NCBI RefSeq assembly: GCF_001953865.1 | Contig: NZ_MQUQ01000025.1 | Location: 1-64,000 of the forward strand | Reading direction: 5' to 3' | DNA from: Amycolatopsis coloradensis | GTDB taxonomy: Bacteria; Actinomycetota; Actinomycetes; Mycobacteriales; Pseudonocardiaceae | DNA length: 64,000 nt | Shown here: positions 45,479 to 58,646 of the stretch, piece by piece | Layout of the letters: every line of letters begins with the position of its first letter | Position numbering within the stretch: the first letter of the stretch is position 1 | Translations under genes and position numbers: made by a program | Notes under the pieces: generated by a model | Told to the model about the DNA's origin: nothing | Database searches by the model: none | The model's input: only the letters and a program-made list of their open reading frames with translations

Positions 45479-46183
45479 TCAGCTCAGCCCCGCCGACTCC
45501 TCGACCACCCGGAGTACCTCCGCCGGGGAATCGGCGAGATACATGTGTTCTCCCGGCAGCTCCCGCAGGACGAACTCCCGGCTCGTCGCCTTGACCCATT
45601 CACCGGCCTGTTCGGCCGAAACCAGGCTGTCGTCCCGGCCGCGGACAGCGGTGATCGGTGCCGCCAAGGGGATATCCGTGCCAGGCCGATAGTTTTCGTG
45701 CATCTCGACGTCGGCCCGCAGCGTCGGAAGCACCATCTGGCGCACCTCGGGATCTTCCAGTGCCGGGTCGTGGTGCCCGGCGAGTTCGCCGACCCTGGCG
45801 ACGAACTCGCTGTCGGGCAACCCGGTCGCCCGGAGCTCCCGCCGCGTCCACGGGCCGGGGGAACCGCTCACCACCAGGCTCACCACGGTGACCGACGGCG
45901 TCCCCGCGAGCAGGTGGCCCAGTTCGTAGGCGAGCACGGCACCCAGGCTGTGGCCGAACAGCGCCACCGGCCCGGCACCACCGATCTGCGTCAGCAGCCC
46001 GGGCAGCAGGTCTTCCGCCGCCTGGCGCACGTCCCGGTACGGTTGTTCTCGGATCCGCCGCTCGCGGCCGGGCAGCCGGAGCGGGACGATCTCGAGGTCG
46101 CTGTGGGCCAGCGCGCGCCACGGCCGGAAGAACGCGGCCCCACTCCCGGCGAACGGCGCACACACCAGCGGGATACGGCTCAT
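45479..46183 (-). CDS. Type II thioesterase
   Basis: 234 residues: LVCAPFAGSGAAFFRPW, LRLPGRERRI, LFGHSLGAVLAYE, VRGRDDSLV and LPGEHMYL give a complete Ser/Asp/His set. It follows the C-A-T synthetase of 46224 and precedes a second thioesterase, so three editing thioesterases plus one Cys version are encoded in the window. GGAG precedes the ATG. Function as a repair hydrolase is inferred from the family. Confidence 0.9.
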   Translation of the reverse strand: MSRIPLVCAPFAGSGAAFFRPWRALAHSDLEIVPLRLPGRERRIREQPYRDVRQAAEDLLPGLLTQIGGAGPVALFGHSLGAVLAYELGHLLAGTPSVTVVSLVVSGSPGPWTRRELRATGLPDSEFVARVGELAGHHDPALEDPEVRQMVLPTLRADVEMHENYRPGTDIPLAAPITAVRGRDDSLVSAEQAGEWVKATSREFVLRELPGEHMYLADSPAEVLRVVEESAGLS

Positions 46184-46223
46184 GAGCTCTCCGGCCTCTC
46201 TTGACTTCGCCAGCGGTCGACGG

Positions 46224-49631
<3,408 letters not shown>

Positions 49632-49813
49632 TGGCCACTCCAGGCTCGATGGCTTCGGGTAGATCGCGGGGCGTCGCCAGGATCATCGACGCGGGTGCCT
49701 GCCGACAAGTCCGGGATCAGCCCTACAACGCCCGGGGGGTGTCTCCCGGATCGCCACTCACGACCCACCGGCGGAAGCGGGACTCAGACGTTGAGCGCGG
49801 CCGCCATCCAGGG

Positions 49814-49870
49814 GTGTCGCGAAAGCCACTTTCGGGACATCTGATGCCCCGAAAGTGGCTTTCGCGACAC
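49814..49870. repeat. Intergenic hairpin, family A, copy 3
   Basis: Perfect 23-bp arms (GTGTCGCGAAAGCCAC...) around an 11-nt spacer. It lies in the 370-bp gap 49632-50001 between the penicillin-acylase stop and the start of the C-A-T gene. About 55 bp to its left is ATCGCCACTCAC (49750-49761), the reverse of a block also beside the 18.1-kb and 54.2-kb repeats. It may terminate a transcript or be a remnant of a mobile hairpin. The gap shows no gene; the promoter of the 49631 operon should lie at its left end. Confidence 0.75.
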
Positions 49871-50001
49871 GGCCGTTCCGGACTGCGCGGCGAGTCGTCC
49901 CGCTGATCACGCGACACCGCCACAGCACACCGGCGGGTACCCGAGACACCATGGCTCCAACGACCCCTAATCACTCACGACACCGATCTGAGAGACACGG
50001 C

Positions 50002-52650
50002 CTAACCCGCTGGCTTCAGCGTCAAGTGGTTCTTCGTGGCGGCCGTGACCGCGTCCCGGCTGAACGCCCACGCGGTGGACTCGCCGCGTTGCCAGAGCGG
50101 CATCTGGTCGTCGTAGTGCGCGTCGAACGCGTGCCCGGACGCCCCGGTGAGGTTGATCCAGCGCGAGGAGTCCAGGTTCGCCCAGTCGACCACCACGCGC
50201 ATGGACGGGACCCAGTTGACGTCGTAGCCCTTCTTGGCGTTCCAGCCGGCGGCGTTGATGGTGGCGGGCCCGCCCCCGAGTTCGTACGGCCCGCGGTTGA
50301 GCAGCCATTGCACCGGCGCCGGGCCGGTGCCGAGGGTCTGGTTCTTCAGGGTGAGCTTGTGCAGCTCGCCCCAGCGCCAGGCACCGGGGTCCGCTCCGAG
50401 GCGGCCGGTCAGTTCCTTGGCGGCGTCGTCCATCGCCGCGCCCAGCATGGCGTCGCGGCCACGCGGGCCACGCGGGTCGGTGGTGTTGTGCCAGAACTGG
50501 TCGTCGGGACGATCCAGCAGGCCGCGGACCACCTCGAACCACTGGCCACCGCCGTCCACGTCGACCTTCGGCGCGCCGTTGGTCAGTTTGTCGGTGAACA
50601 TCAGGCCGAGCAGGTTCCGCCAGACTGCGTTGAAGTAGGCGGCGGGCGCCGAGTCGGCCGGCTGGGTGAAATCCCAGCCCCGCAACAGGTTCTTTGCCTT
50701 CTCGGTGTCCTTGCCGACCTGGGCGGCCAGCAGGCGCGGGGTCAGCGTGGCGGCGTTGACGTTGTAGGTGTCGAGCTGGATCCGCTGCATCGCGGTGACG
50801 TCGAGCTTGCCGCCCTGCTTGATCAGGTCGGTGATCCGCTGGCTGCGGTTGCCGTCGCCCCAGGCCTTGGTGATCAGGTACGGGTACGACGGATCGGTGA
50901 CCGCGTTGTTCGCGTTGACGAAGTACCCGCTCGCCGGGTCCAGCGCGCTGGGCAGCGCGTCGAACGGGATGTAGCCCGTCCATTCGTACTCGTCGGTCCA
51001 GCCCGGCACCGGATACCGGCCGTCGCCCTGTTTGCGGATCGGGATCCGGCCGGGGGCCTGATAGCCGATGTGGCCGAACCGGTCGGCGTAGAGCATGTTC
51101 TGCGCCGGGGCCGCGAACTGCGACGCGGCCTCGCGGAACGAGCGCCAGTCGTGCGCGGCGTCCAGCGCGAAGACGGCGTCGAGGGTGCGGGCAGGCTGCA
51201 ACGCGGTCCACTTGATGGCGACCGCGTATCCGCCGCCCGGATCGGCCCCGGGTGACCGGCCGCTCTGCCCGGTGGACTTCAGCCGGTCGACGACGTCGGA
51301 GAGGATCGGCCCGTGCTCGGTGGAGCGTACGGTGATCACCCGGTCCTGGCCGCCCGCGACCTTGATCACCTCCTGGCGGGTCCGCAGCGGGACCTGCCTG
51401 CCCTGGTATTCGTAGTTCCCGCCGGTCACCCGCTCCAGGTACAGGTCGGTGTCGGCGGGACCGAGGTTGGTGAGCCCCCAGGAGATGTCGGCGTTGTGCC
51501 CGATGATGACCCCCGGCATGCCGGAGAAGCTGAACCCGGACACGTCGAACTGGCAGTCCCGGCTGACCGACCGGCAGTGCAGGCCGTTCTGGTACCACAG
51601 GCTCGGCATCTGCGGGCCGAGGTGGGGATCGTTGGCCAGCATGGGTTTTCCGCTCGCGGTGAGCTTTCCGGAGACCACCCAGCCGTTGGACCCGATGCCT
51701 TCGCCGCGCGGGCCCAGCACGTCGTCGAGCGCCGTCGACGCCTCCGCCGCGTCGCGCAGCGCGCCGGCCATGTCCTCGGTGCCGGTCCCGCCGGAGGCCG
51801 CGGTGCCGCCACCGCCGCCGACCGGTTTCGGGTCACGGCTGGTCTCGCCGGGCTGCACGGTGGGCTCCCAGCGCTGGAAGTCGTAGTCCGGGTACAACTG
51901 CCGGATCGTCTCCTGGGGCAGGACCGCGGCCAGCATCGCGTGCCGGGCCTGGTCGGTCACCGTGCCGTTGAGATCCCACGCCATGGCCTTCAGCCAGGCG
52001 ACCGAGTCGACCGGGGTCCAGGGTTCCGGGGTGTAGCCGGGGTTGATCAGGCCGAGCACGGTGTATTCCAGGCTCAGCCCGGTGCCGCTGTGCTCGGCCA
52101 GGTAGGCGTTCACGCCGTCCGCGTAGGCCTGTAGGTAGTCCCTGGTGCTCTGGGACAGCAGCGGAAGCTCCTGCTCGGCCACCTGGCGCCAGCCCATGGT
52201 CCGCACGGTCGAGTCGGTGACCACCTGGCTCTCGCCGAAGAGTTCCGAGAGCCTGCCGGAGGTGATGTGACGGCGGACGTCCATCTCCCAGAACCGGTCT
52301 TGGGCGTGCGTGTAGCCCTGGGCGAGGAACAGGTCGTGCGGATTGTCGGCGTAGATCTGCGGCACGCCGTAGCCGTCGCGCAGCACCTCGGCCGGGCCGG
52401 TCAGCCCCGGCACCGCGAGCGTGCCGTCCACGGTGGGGAACGAATGCCGCACCGCCCAGGTCAGGTAGAGACCGGCGCTGGAGAGGATCACGATGAGCAC
52501 GACGACGAGCGACCAGGCGATGATCCGCAACCGCCGCCAGCCCCGGCGCCGCTTGCGGCCGGAGCCGGACTGTTCGCCCCGGTCTGCTTCGGTTTCGGTG
52601 TCCACGGTGTTCAGCGCGTCGCCCACCCACGCAGGATCGTCCGCGGCCAC
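50002..52650 (-). CDS. Penicillin-acylase family Ntn hydrolase, membrane-anchored
   Basis: 882 residues from a GTG at 52650 (a later GTG is possible). A basic stretch precedes a hydrophobic segment (IIAWSLVVVLIVILSSAGLYL, ~42-62), so it is exported or anchored. Then follow the alpha part (DGYGVPQIYADNPHDLFLAQGYTHAQDRFWEMD), a spacer, and GSNGWVV with the predicted nucleophile Ser near residue 320, which becomes the N-terminus of the beta subunit after self-cleavage. NDPHLG follows. The family hydrolyses amides such as acyl side chains. Next to an FAAL-initiated NRPS it may deacylate the product outside the cell (PvdQ-like) or inactivate an antibiotic; both are inference. Confidence 0.88.
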   Translation of the reverse strand: MAADDPAWVGDALNTVDTETEADRGEQSGSGRKRRRGWRRLRIIAWSLVVVLIVILSSAGLYLTWAVRHSFPTVDGTLAVPGLTGPAEVLRDGYGVPQIYADNPHDLFLAQGYTHAQDRFWEMDVRRHITSGRLSELFGESQVVTDSTVRTMGWRQVAEQELPLLSQSTRDYLQAYADGVNAYLAEHSGTGLSLEYTVLGLINPGYTPEPWTPVDSVAWLKAMAWDLNGTVTDQARHAMLAAVLPQETIRQLYPDYDFQRWEPTVQPGETSRDPKPVGGGGGTAASGGTGTEDMAGALRDAAEASTALDDVLGPRGEGIGSNGWVVSGKLTASGKPMLANDPHLGPQMPSLWYQNGLHCRSVSRDCQFDVSGFSFSGMPGVIIGHNADISWGLTNLGPADTDLYLERVTGGNYEYQGRQVPLRTRQEVIKVAGGQDRVITVRSTEHGPILSDVVDRLKSTGQSGRSPGADPGGGYAVAIKWTALQPARTLDAVFALDAAHDWRSFREAASQFAAPAQNMLYADRFGHIGYQAPGRIPIRKQGDGRYPVPGWTDEYEWTGYIPFDALPSALDPASGYFVNANNAVTDPSYPYLITKAWGDGNRSQRITDLIKQGGKLDVTAMQRIQLDTYNVNAATLTPRLLAAQVGKDTEKAKNLLRGWDFTQPADSAPAAYFNAVWRNLLGLMFTDKLTNGAPKVDVDGGGQWFEVVRGLLDRPDDQFWHNTTDPRGPRGRDAMLGAAMDDAAKELTGRLGADPGAWRWGELHKLTLKNQTLGTGPAPVQWLLNRGPYELGGGPATINAAGWNAKKGYDVNWVPSMRVVVDWANLDSSRWINLTGASGHAFDAHYDDQMPLWQRGESTAWAFSRDAVTAATKNHLTLKPAG

Positions 52651-52774
52651 CGGGTGGAGTAGCCGGGGATTCTCCTGACTGCCGTCGGCATCCGCGCGAT
52701 GCGACCCTTGCCGGGTTCACCGCGCGGGCCGAGCGCTGCCGCGTGACCACGCACCATCCTTGGGGACGAGTGAG

Positions 52775-54037
52775 ATGGCCATCGACGCGGCCGCCAAGGC
52801 CGACAGCCCGCGACGGTTGCGGTCCCAGCGGGACTTCCGCCGGTTCTGGACCGGGGACCTGGTGTCCCAGTTCGGTTCCCGCATCACCGAGTTCGTGCTG
52901 CCCCTGCTGGTGGTGACCGTGCTCGACGGCTCGGGCGCGCAGGTCGGCCTGTTGCAGGCGTGTTATCTGGCGCCGTTCTTCCTGCTCCCGCTGTTCGCCG
53001 GGGTGTGGCTGGAGCGCCGGACCAAACGGCCGGTGATGATCGCCATGGACTTCGGCCGGTTCGTGCTGGTGATGGCGGTCCCGCTGCTGGCGCTGTTCGG
53101 GTTGCTGACGCTCCCGCTGCTCTACGTCGTCGCGATCGCGGGCGGGGCGATGACGGTGGTGTACGACATCGCCGCGACCAGCTACGTGCCCCGGCTCGTC
53201 AGCGCGCACCACCTGACCTCGGCCAACAGCGCGGTCTCGGTCAACCTGGCGGTCAGCGCCACCGCGGGCCCCGGTCTCGCCGGCTGGCTCAGCGGACTGT
53301 TCGGCCCGGCGGGCACGCTCGTGTTCGACGGGTTGTCCTATCTCACCTCGGCCAACGCCCTGCTGCTCATCCGGCACCGTGAGGCCGTCCCGGAGCGGAA
53401 GGCGGACCGGGATCCACGCCGCGAACTCGCCGAAGGGCTGCGTGCGGTCCTCCGCAACCCGCCGGTGCGCGCCCTGGTGACCCACGCCGGGATCTACAAC
53501 GCCGGTTCCGCGATGATCGTGGTGGCGTTCCTGATCTACTTCGTGCGGGTACTCGGCCACGATCCGGCGGTCTACGGCGCGGTCATGGTGGCCAGCGGGA
53601 TCGGCGGCATCGTGGGCTCACTGGGCATCCCGGTGCTGATCCGGCGACTCGGCTACGGCCACTCGCTGCTGGTCGCGCTGGTGTTCTCCACCAGCTCCTA
53701 CTTCCTGCTGCCACTGGCCGACGGCGACAGCGGCGACATCCTGATCTGCGGGATCGGCCTGTTCCTCGGCGTGACCGGGTCGTCGAGCGGCAGCGTGATC
53801 GCGCTGACCATCCGCCAGCGGTCCACGCCGAGCACGCTGCACGCCCGGATGAACGCCAGCTACCGGTTGATCAGCTTCGGCATGTTGTCGATCGGGGCGG
53901 GCACGGCCGGTTTCCTTGTCGACGCGTTCGGCGCCAGGGCGGTGCTGTTCCTCGCGCCGTGCCTGCTGCTGCTGTCGGTCATCCCGGCGGCGAGCCGCCC
54001 GATCCGCACCCTGCGCACCCTGCCGGATCTCGGCTGA
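52775..54037 (+). CDS. MFS transporter (EntS/MFS_3-like)
   Basis: 420 residues from the ATG at 52775 (a GGGGAC site lies before it). The N-terminus is typical (FRRFWTGDLVSQFGSRITEFVLPLLVV). The motif FAGVWLERRTKRPVMIAMDFGR lies between helices 2 and 3, and about 12 hydrophobic segments are visible. This subfamily exports siderophores and peptides. Divergent from the acylase gene across 124 bp that contains a weak GGGGATTCTCC match to the operator class. Its position suggests product export. Confidence 0.88.
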   Translation: MAIDAAAKADSPRRLRSQRDFRRFWTGDLVSQFGSRITEFVLPLLVVTVLDGSGAQVGLLQACYLAPFFLLPLFAGVWLERRTKRPVMIAMDFGRFVLVMAVPLLALFGLLTLPLLYVVAIAGGAMTVVYDIAATSYVPRLVSAHHLTSANSAVSVNLAVSATAGPGLAGWLSGLFGPAGTLVFDGLSYLTSANALLLIRHREAVPERKADRDPRRELAEGLRAVLRNPPVRALVTHAGIYNAGSAMIVVAFLIYFVRVLGHDPAVYGAVMVASGIGGIVGSLGIPVLIRRLGYGHSLLVALVFSTSSYFLLPLADGDSGDILICGIGLFLGVTGSSSGSVIALTIRQRSTPSTLHARMNASYRLISFGMLSIGAGTAGFLVDAFGARAVLFLAPCLLLLSVIPAASRPIRTLRTLPDLG

Positions 54038-54055
54038 CCTGGACCTTCACGCCTT

Positions 54056-54298
54056 CTCAAGTACGTGAAGGCCCCCTTGCTTGCGCCTAGCGCAAGAAAC
54101 TCGCCCTTCACGTACTCGAGAAAAGCGTCAAACGTCAGCAAATCGCACCTAATCGACCGAACAACTGTCCTTTGTGGACGAAACTCGGATGCCATATGTC
54201 CGTATCGTCAAGGTCGATGCCAGGAACTCAAGGGCGGCGTGAGCGGCGATCCGTGAAGGCCCCCTTGAGGGACCCAGGGTAAGCAAGGAGGCCTTCAC
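54056..54298. repeat. Convergent-gene hairpins, families B and C
   Basis: Family B copy 3 at 54056-54120 (CTCAAGTACGTGAAGG..., CTA loop, several mismatches) and family C copy 2 at 54253-54298 (GTGAAGGCC... / ...AAGGAGGCCTTCAC). They sit between the convergent MFS (+) and peptidase (-) genes and probably terminate both. GTGAGCGGCGAT at 54239-54250 is the same flanking block seen at 18.1 kb and 49.75 kb. Nothing else is visible in 54038-54324. Confidence 0.65.
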
Positions 54299-54324
54299 GA
54301 CCTTGGTTCGCGCGAAAGAGCGGG

Positions 54325-55665
54325 TCAGCGGTAGGAGCGGAGGAGGTCCCGCAGGCAGGTGGTGCCGAACTCCAGTGCCTCGACCGGGACCCGTTCGTTG
54401 GCGGTGTGCAGCATGCCGCGGTAGTCGACCCCGGCGGGCAGCCGCAGCGGAAGCCAGCCGTAGCACCGGATGCCCAGCTGCGCGAACAGCCGGGCGTCGG
54501 TGGACGCCGGAGACACCATCGGCAGCGGGGTCGCGCCGGCGTCGGCTTTGGTGAGGATCTCGGCCATGGTGTCGTAGAAGCCGCCGAACTCCGGTTCCGC
54601 GATCAGCTCCGGGCGGACCATCGACCCTTCCAGCAGCAACTCGAACTCGGCGTCGTGGCCGATGAGGCCGCGCAGTTCGCCGGTGAAATCCTCGACGGTG
54701 AACCCGCCGGGCAGCACCCGGCCGTCCAGGTCGACGGTGATCTCGCTGGGGACCACGTTGATCTTCTCCGTGGTCCGCACGATCGTCGGGTTGGCGGTGT
54801 GCCGGAGCACCGAGTCGAGGCGCAGCGCCTCGCTCAGCGGCAGGCCTTCCGGGCGGGGATCGCCCGCCTGGTCCGCCCGGTACCGGGCGACCCCGGCCGC
54901 CATCGGCTCCGGCAGCGCGGCGGCCAGCGCGGCGAGCATCCGGTCGGCGGCCTGGGTCTGGTGCCGCGGCATCCTGGTCCCGCTCAGCGTGGTGAGCAGC
55001 TTGCCGAGACGCGCCATCGGCGTGTCCGGCGGGGTCAGCCGCGAGCCGTGGCCACCGGGGCCGCGCAGGGTCACCCGCAGCCAGCAGGCCCGCTTCTCGG
55101 CCACCACGATCGGATGGAACCGCTGCCCGGCCAGATCGACACCGGCGCCGCCCTCCTCACCGATGGCGTACCGCACGCCGTCGAACAGGCCGGGATGCCG
55201 GTCCACCAGATAACGGGCGCCGACGGCGCTGCCCGCCTCCTCGTCGGCCACCACCGCCAGCAGCACGTCACCCGACGGCCGTTCTCCGGTCGCGGCCAGC
55301 CGGGACAGCGCGGCGAGCATCATCGCCAGGCCGCCCTTCATGTCGATCGCGCCGCGGCCCCAGACGTGGTCGTCGACGATCCTGGCCTCGAACGGCGGAT
55401 GGTCCCACTCCTGCCCGTCCACCGGGACCACGTCGGAATGCGCGTGCAGCAGCAGCGGCGGGGCCTCGCCCCGGCCGGGGAACCGGGCGACGAGGTTGGT
55501 GCGCAAGGGATCCGGCCCGAGGACCGTCAACTCCGCCCCGCTGTCGGCCAGCAGCCGCCGCAGGTAGGCGACGACTTCACCTTCGCGGCCCGGCGGGTTG
55601 GTGGTGTCGATCCTGATCAGGTCCTGCAACAGGGGCAACGGATCGCTGGCGAACTCCGGCGGCAT
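54325..55665 (-). CDS. M20 family metallopeptidase
   Basis: 446 residues from the ATG at 55665, 9 nt after AAGGAG. Zinc-ligand motifs are LLLHAHSDVVPVDG, WGRGAIDMKGG, VVADEEAGS and HTANERVPVEA, with a dimerisation domain between. M20 enzymes are carboxypeptidases, deacylases or aminoacylases. LysK, which releases lysine from LysW, is also an M20 enzyme, so a link to the LysW branch is conceivable. The sequence looks more like the generic M20/M25/M40 hydrolase and could be a housekeeping gene. It starts 20 bp after the CysN/C stop. Confidence 0.9.
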   Translation of the reverse strand: MPPEFASDPLPLLQDLIRIDTTNPPGREGEVVAYLRRLLADSGAELTVLGPDPLRTNLVARFPGRGEAPPLLLHAHSDVVPVDGQEWDHPPFEARIVDDHVWGRGAIDMKGGLAMMLAALSRLAATGERPSGDVLLAVVADEEAGSAVGARYLVDRHPGLFDGVRYAIGEEGGAGVDLAGQRFHPIVVAEKRACWLRVTLRGPGGHGSRLTPPDTPMARLGKLLTTLSGTRMPRHQTQAADRMLAALAAALPEPMAAGVARYRADQAGDPRPEGLPLSEALRLDSVLRHTANPTIVRTTEKINVVPSEITVDLDGRVLPGGFTVEDFTGELRGLIGHDAEFELLLEGSMVRPELIAEPEFGGFYDTMAEILTKADAGATPLPMVSPASTDARLFAQLGIRCYGWLPLRLPAGVDYRGMLHTANERVPVEALEFGTTCLRDLLRSYR

Positions 55666-55684
55666 CGGCGCGGGCTCCTTCGGG

Positions 55685-57511
55685 TCAGTCGAGCAGGGTG
55701 CGGATTCTGGCGGCCAGCGTTCGCACGTCGCCGTCGTCGGGGCGCAGGACCAGGTCCGGCCGCCGGGGCGACTCGTACGGTGCGCTGATCCCGGTGAAAC
55801 CGGGGATCTCACCCTTGCGGGCCCGTTCGTAGAGGCCCTTGGGATCGCGTGACTCGCAGACCTCGATCGGTGTGTCCACGAAGACTTCGAGGAACGGCAG
55901 GCCCGCTTCGTCGTGCTTCGCGCGCACCCGGTCCCGGTCGGCCCGGTACGGACTGATCAGCGCGACGATCGCCACCGCGCCCGAGTCGGCGAACAGCCGC
56001 GCGACCTCGCCGACGCGCCGGACGTTCTCGGCGCGATCCTCGGCGCTGAAGCCCAGATCGGCGTTGAGCCCGAGCCGGATGTTGTCGCCGTCGAGCAGGT
56101 AGGCGGGCCTGCCCGCGTCGATCAGCGACCGTTCGAGCTCGGCGGCGATGGTGGACTTGCCCGACGCCGAAAGGCCGGTGAGCCACACCGTGCCGCCGAG
56201 GGTGGCGCGGTGGCTCCTGGTGACCGTCGCGCGGTGCCGCACCACGGTCGGCGCGGCCTCGGCCGGGCGGAGGATCATCCCGGCGGCGACGGTGTCGCCG
56301 GTGCTCTCGTCGATGAGGATGAAACTGCCGGTGGTCCGGTTGCGCTCGTAGGTGTCGTAGGCCAGCGGGGTCTGGGTGTGCAGGCTGATCCGGCCGATCT
56401 CGTTGAGGGACAGCGATTCCGCCGTTTCGTCACGGTGCAGCGTGGTGACGTCGATCCGGTAGCGCAGGCCGTGCACGGTGGCCCTCGCCTGCTGTGTGCT
56501 GTGCTGGACGAGCAGCCGCGAGCCCGCGGTGAGGGTGCCGCGGTCGCTGAGCCAGCAGACCATCGCGTCGAGATCGCGCCCGACCTCCGGCCGGTTGCCC
56601 ACCTTGCAGATCAGGTCGCCGCGGCGCACGTCGAGTTCGTCGGCCAGCCGCACGGTCACCGCCTGCCGCGCGAACGCGTACGCCGCTTCCCGTCCTCCGG
56701 GCGCGTGGATCGCTTCGACGGTCGAGCCGACACCCGACGGCAGCACGACGACGTCGTCGCCCGGGCGGAACACCCCACCGGCGACGGTTCCCGCGTACCC
56801 GCGGAACTCGCCGTGCCGCGCCACGTACTGCACGGGCAGCCGGGCGTCGATCAGGTTGCGGCCGGCGGCGATGTGGACCTGTTCGAGATGCCGCAACAGC
56901 GGAGGCCCGTCGTACCACGGCATCTGCGCACCGCGGAACACGACGTTGTCCCCGTGCAGGGCCGACATCGGCACGAGGGTCACGTCGGCGACCCGCAGTT
57001 TCATCGCGAACCGCTCGAAGTCCTCGCGGATCCGGTCGAAGCGCTCGGCCGACCAGTCCACGAGGTCCATCTTGTTGACGCACACCACGAGATGCCCGAT
57101 GCCGAGCAGGCTGGCGAGGAAGGCGTGCCGCCTCGACTGCTCCAGCAGCCCCTTGCGCGCGTCCACCAGGATGAGCGCGAGATCGGCCGTCGACGCCCCG
57201 GTGACCATGTTGCGGGTGTACTGCAGGTGCCCTGGGGTGTCGGCGATGACGAACCGGCGCCGGGGCGTGGCGAAATAACGGTAGGCGACGTCGATGGTGA
57301 TGCCCTGTTCCCGTTCGGCACGCAGTCCGTCGGTGAGCAGGGCGAGGTCGAGCTGGTCACCGCCGCGAGCGCGGCCCGCCCGTTCGATCGACGCCAGCTG
57401 ATCGGTGAAGATGGCTTTGGAGTCGTAGAGCAGCCGTCCGATCAGTGTCGACTTCCCGTCGTCGACGCTCCCCGCCGTGGCCAGGCGCAGCAGCTGTGCT
57501 CGAGACCGCAC
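55685..57511 (-). CDS. cysNC: Bifunctional sulfate adenylyltransferase GTPase subunit / APS kinase
   Basis: 608 residues. GTPase domain at the N-terminus (GSVDDGKST 14-22, [13 protein letters not shown]), EF-Tu-like beta domains, then an APS kinase domain (GLSASGKST ~446, [32 protein letters not shown]). Such CysN-CysC (NodQ-like) fusions make APS and phosphorylate it to PAPS, the sulfate donor. It starts with a GTG one base into the CysD stop. Sulfate donor supply inside an NRPS cluster suggests a sulfated product, but no sulfotransferase gene lies in the window. Confidence 0.95.
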   Translation of the reverse strand: MRSRAQLLRLATAGSVDDGKSTLIGRLLYDSKAIFTDQLASIERAGRARGGDQLDLALLTDGLRAEREQGITIDVAYRYFATPRRRFVIADTPGHLQYTRNMVTGASTADLALILVDARKGLLEQSRRHAFLASLLGIGHLVVCVNKMDLVDWSAERFDRIREDFERFAMKLRVADVTLVPMSALHGDNVVFRGAQMPWYDGPPLLRHLEQVHIAAGRNLIDARLPVQYVARHGEFRGYAGTVAGGVFRPGDDVVVLPSGVGSTVEAIHAPGGREAAYAFARQAVTVRLADELDVRRGDLICKVGNRPEVGRDLDAMVCWLSDRGTLTAGSRLLVQHSTQQARATVHGLRYRIDVTTLHRDETAESLSLNEIGRISLHTQTPLAYDTYERNRTTGSFILIDESTGDTVAAGMILRPAEAAPTVVRHRATVTRSHRATLGGTVWLTGLSASGKSTIAAELERSLIDAGRPAYLLDGDNIRLGLNADLGFSAEDRAENVRRVGEVARLFADSGAVAIVALISPYRADRDRVRAKHDEAGLPFLEVFVDTPIEVCESRDPKGLYERARKGEIPGFTGISAPYESPRRPDLVLRPDDGDVRTLAARIRTLLD

Positions 57512-58443
57512 TAGAAGTACCCCTCCCGCTTCCTGTCCTCCATGCCGGTTTCGGAGATCCGGTCGTCCGCGCGGGTCGCCCCGCGTTCGGTGACCCGGCT
57601 GGCGGCCACCTCGGCGACCACCTCCTCCGGCGTGCCCGCGGTGGATTCGACGCATCCGGTGCAGGTCGCGTCGCCGACGGTGCGGAATCGCACCGTGGCC
57701 GGGTACGGCCGTTCCCCTTCGCCCAGCGTCAGGTACGGGGTGTGCGCCAGCAGCATCCCGTCGCGCTCGACCACCTCGCGCCGGTGGCTGTAGTAGATCG
57801 ACGGCAGCTCGATCCGCTCGTCGCGGATATAGGACCAGATGTCGAGTTCCGTCCAGTTCGACAGCGGGAACACCCGCAGGTGCTCGCCACGGCGGTGCCT
57901 GCCGTTGTACAGGTCCCACAGCTCGGGGCGCTGCGTGCGCGGATCCCACTGGCCGAACTCGTCGCGGAGACTGAACACCCGCTCCTTGGCCCGCGCCTTC
58001 TCCTCGTCCCGGCGCGCGCCGCCGAAGACGGCGTCGAAGCCGTGCTCGGCGATCCCGCGGATGAGAGTGGTGGTCTGCAGGCGGTTACGGCCCGCGCCGG
58101 GACCGGTCTCCTCCACCACCCGGCCCGCGTCGATGTCGTCCTGCACCGAGCTGACGAGCAGCCGGACGCCCGTCGCCGCCGCCACCCGATCGCGGAACTC
58201 GATCACCTCGTCGAAGTTGTGCCCGGTGTCGATGTGCAGCACCGGGAACGGCGGCGGCGCGGGCCAGAACGCCTTGACCGCGACGTGCAGCATCACCATC
58301 GAGTCCTTGCCGCCGGAGAACAACAGCACCGGGCGTTCCAGTGTCGCCGCAACCTCGCGGAAGATGTGCACGGTCTCGGCTTCCAGCGTGTCGAGATGCG
58401 AAATCTCGTAACTCTCGGTCGTCGTCACCTTCCGGCCGTTCAC
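57511..58443 (-). CDS. cysD: Sulfate adenylyltransferase small subunit
   Basis: 310 residues from the GTG at 58443, which overlaps the MbtH stop (GTGA); an alternative GTG is at 58428. The PP-loop [10 protein letters not shown] (43-52), [29 protein letters not shown] and YYSHRRE are typical for CysD. It acts with the GTPase subunit encoded next. The overlap with mbtH and cysN/C ties sulfate activation to the terminal NRPS transcript, which is unlikely for a primary-metabolism copy. Confidence 0.95.
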   Translation of the reverse strand: MNGRKVTTTESYEISHLDTLEAETVHIFREVAATLERPVLLFSGGKDSMVMLHVAVKAFWPAPPPFPVLHIDTGHNFDEVIEFRDRVAAATGVRLLVSSVQDDIDAGRVVEETGPGAGRNRLQTTTLIRGIAEHGFDAVFGGARRDEEKARAKERVFSLRDEFGQWDPRTQRPELWDLYNGRHRRGEHLRVFPLSNWTELDIWSYIRDERIELPSIYYSHRREVVERDGMLLAHTPYLTLGEGERPYPATVRFRTVGDATCTGCVESTAGTPEEVVAEVAASRVTERGATRADDRISETGMEDRKREGYF

Positions 58444-58646
58444 GACCCCATCGCGCGGCGCAGGCTCAAGGGCCGCATATCCGTCCAGACCGTCTCCACG
58501 TGGGCAAGGCACTCGCTCTTGGTGCCCGCCACGCCGACCTCGCGCCAGCCCGCCGGGACCTCACGGTAGGTCGGCCAGATCGAATACTGCTCCTCATGGT
58601 TGACGACAACGGTGTAGCGGGTGTCGTCTTCGTCGTCATCGGGCAT
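58440..58646 (-). CDS. mbtH: MbtH-like NRPS accessory protein 2
   Basis: 68 residues from the ATG at 58646, 6 nt after [18 protein letters not shown] and VWTDMRP are present. The gene overlaps the end of the terminal synthetase by 11 nt and the CysD start by 4 nt, so all are on one transcript. The two MbtH copies probably serve different A domains in the cluster. Confidence 0.97.
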   Translation of the reverse strand: MPDDDEDDTRYTVVVNHEEQYSIWPTYREVPAGWREVGVAGTKSECLAHVETVWTDMRPLSLRRAMGS

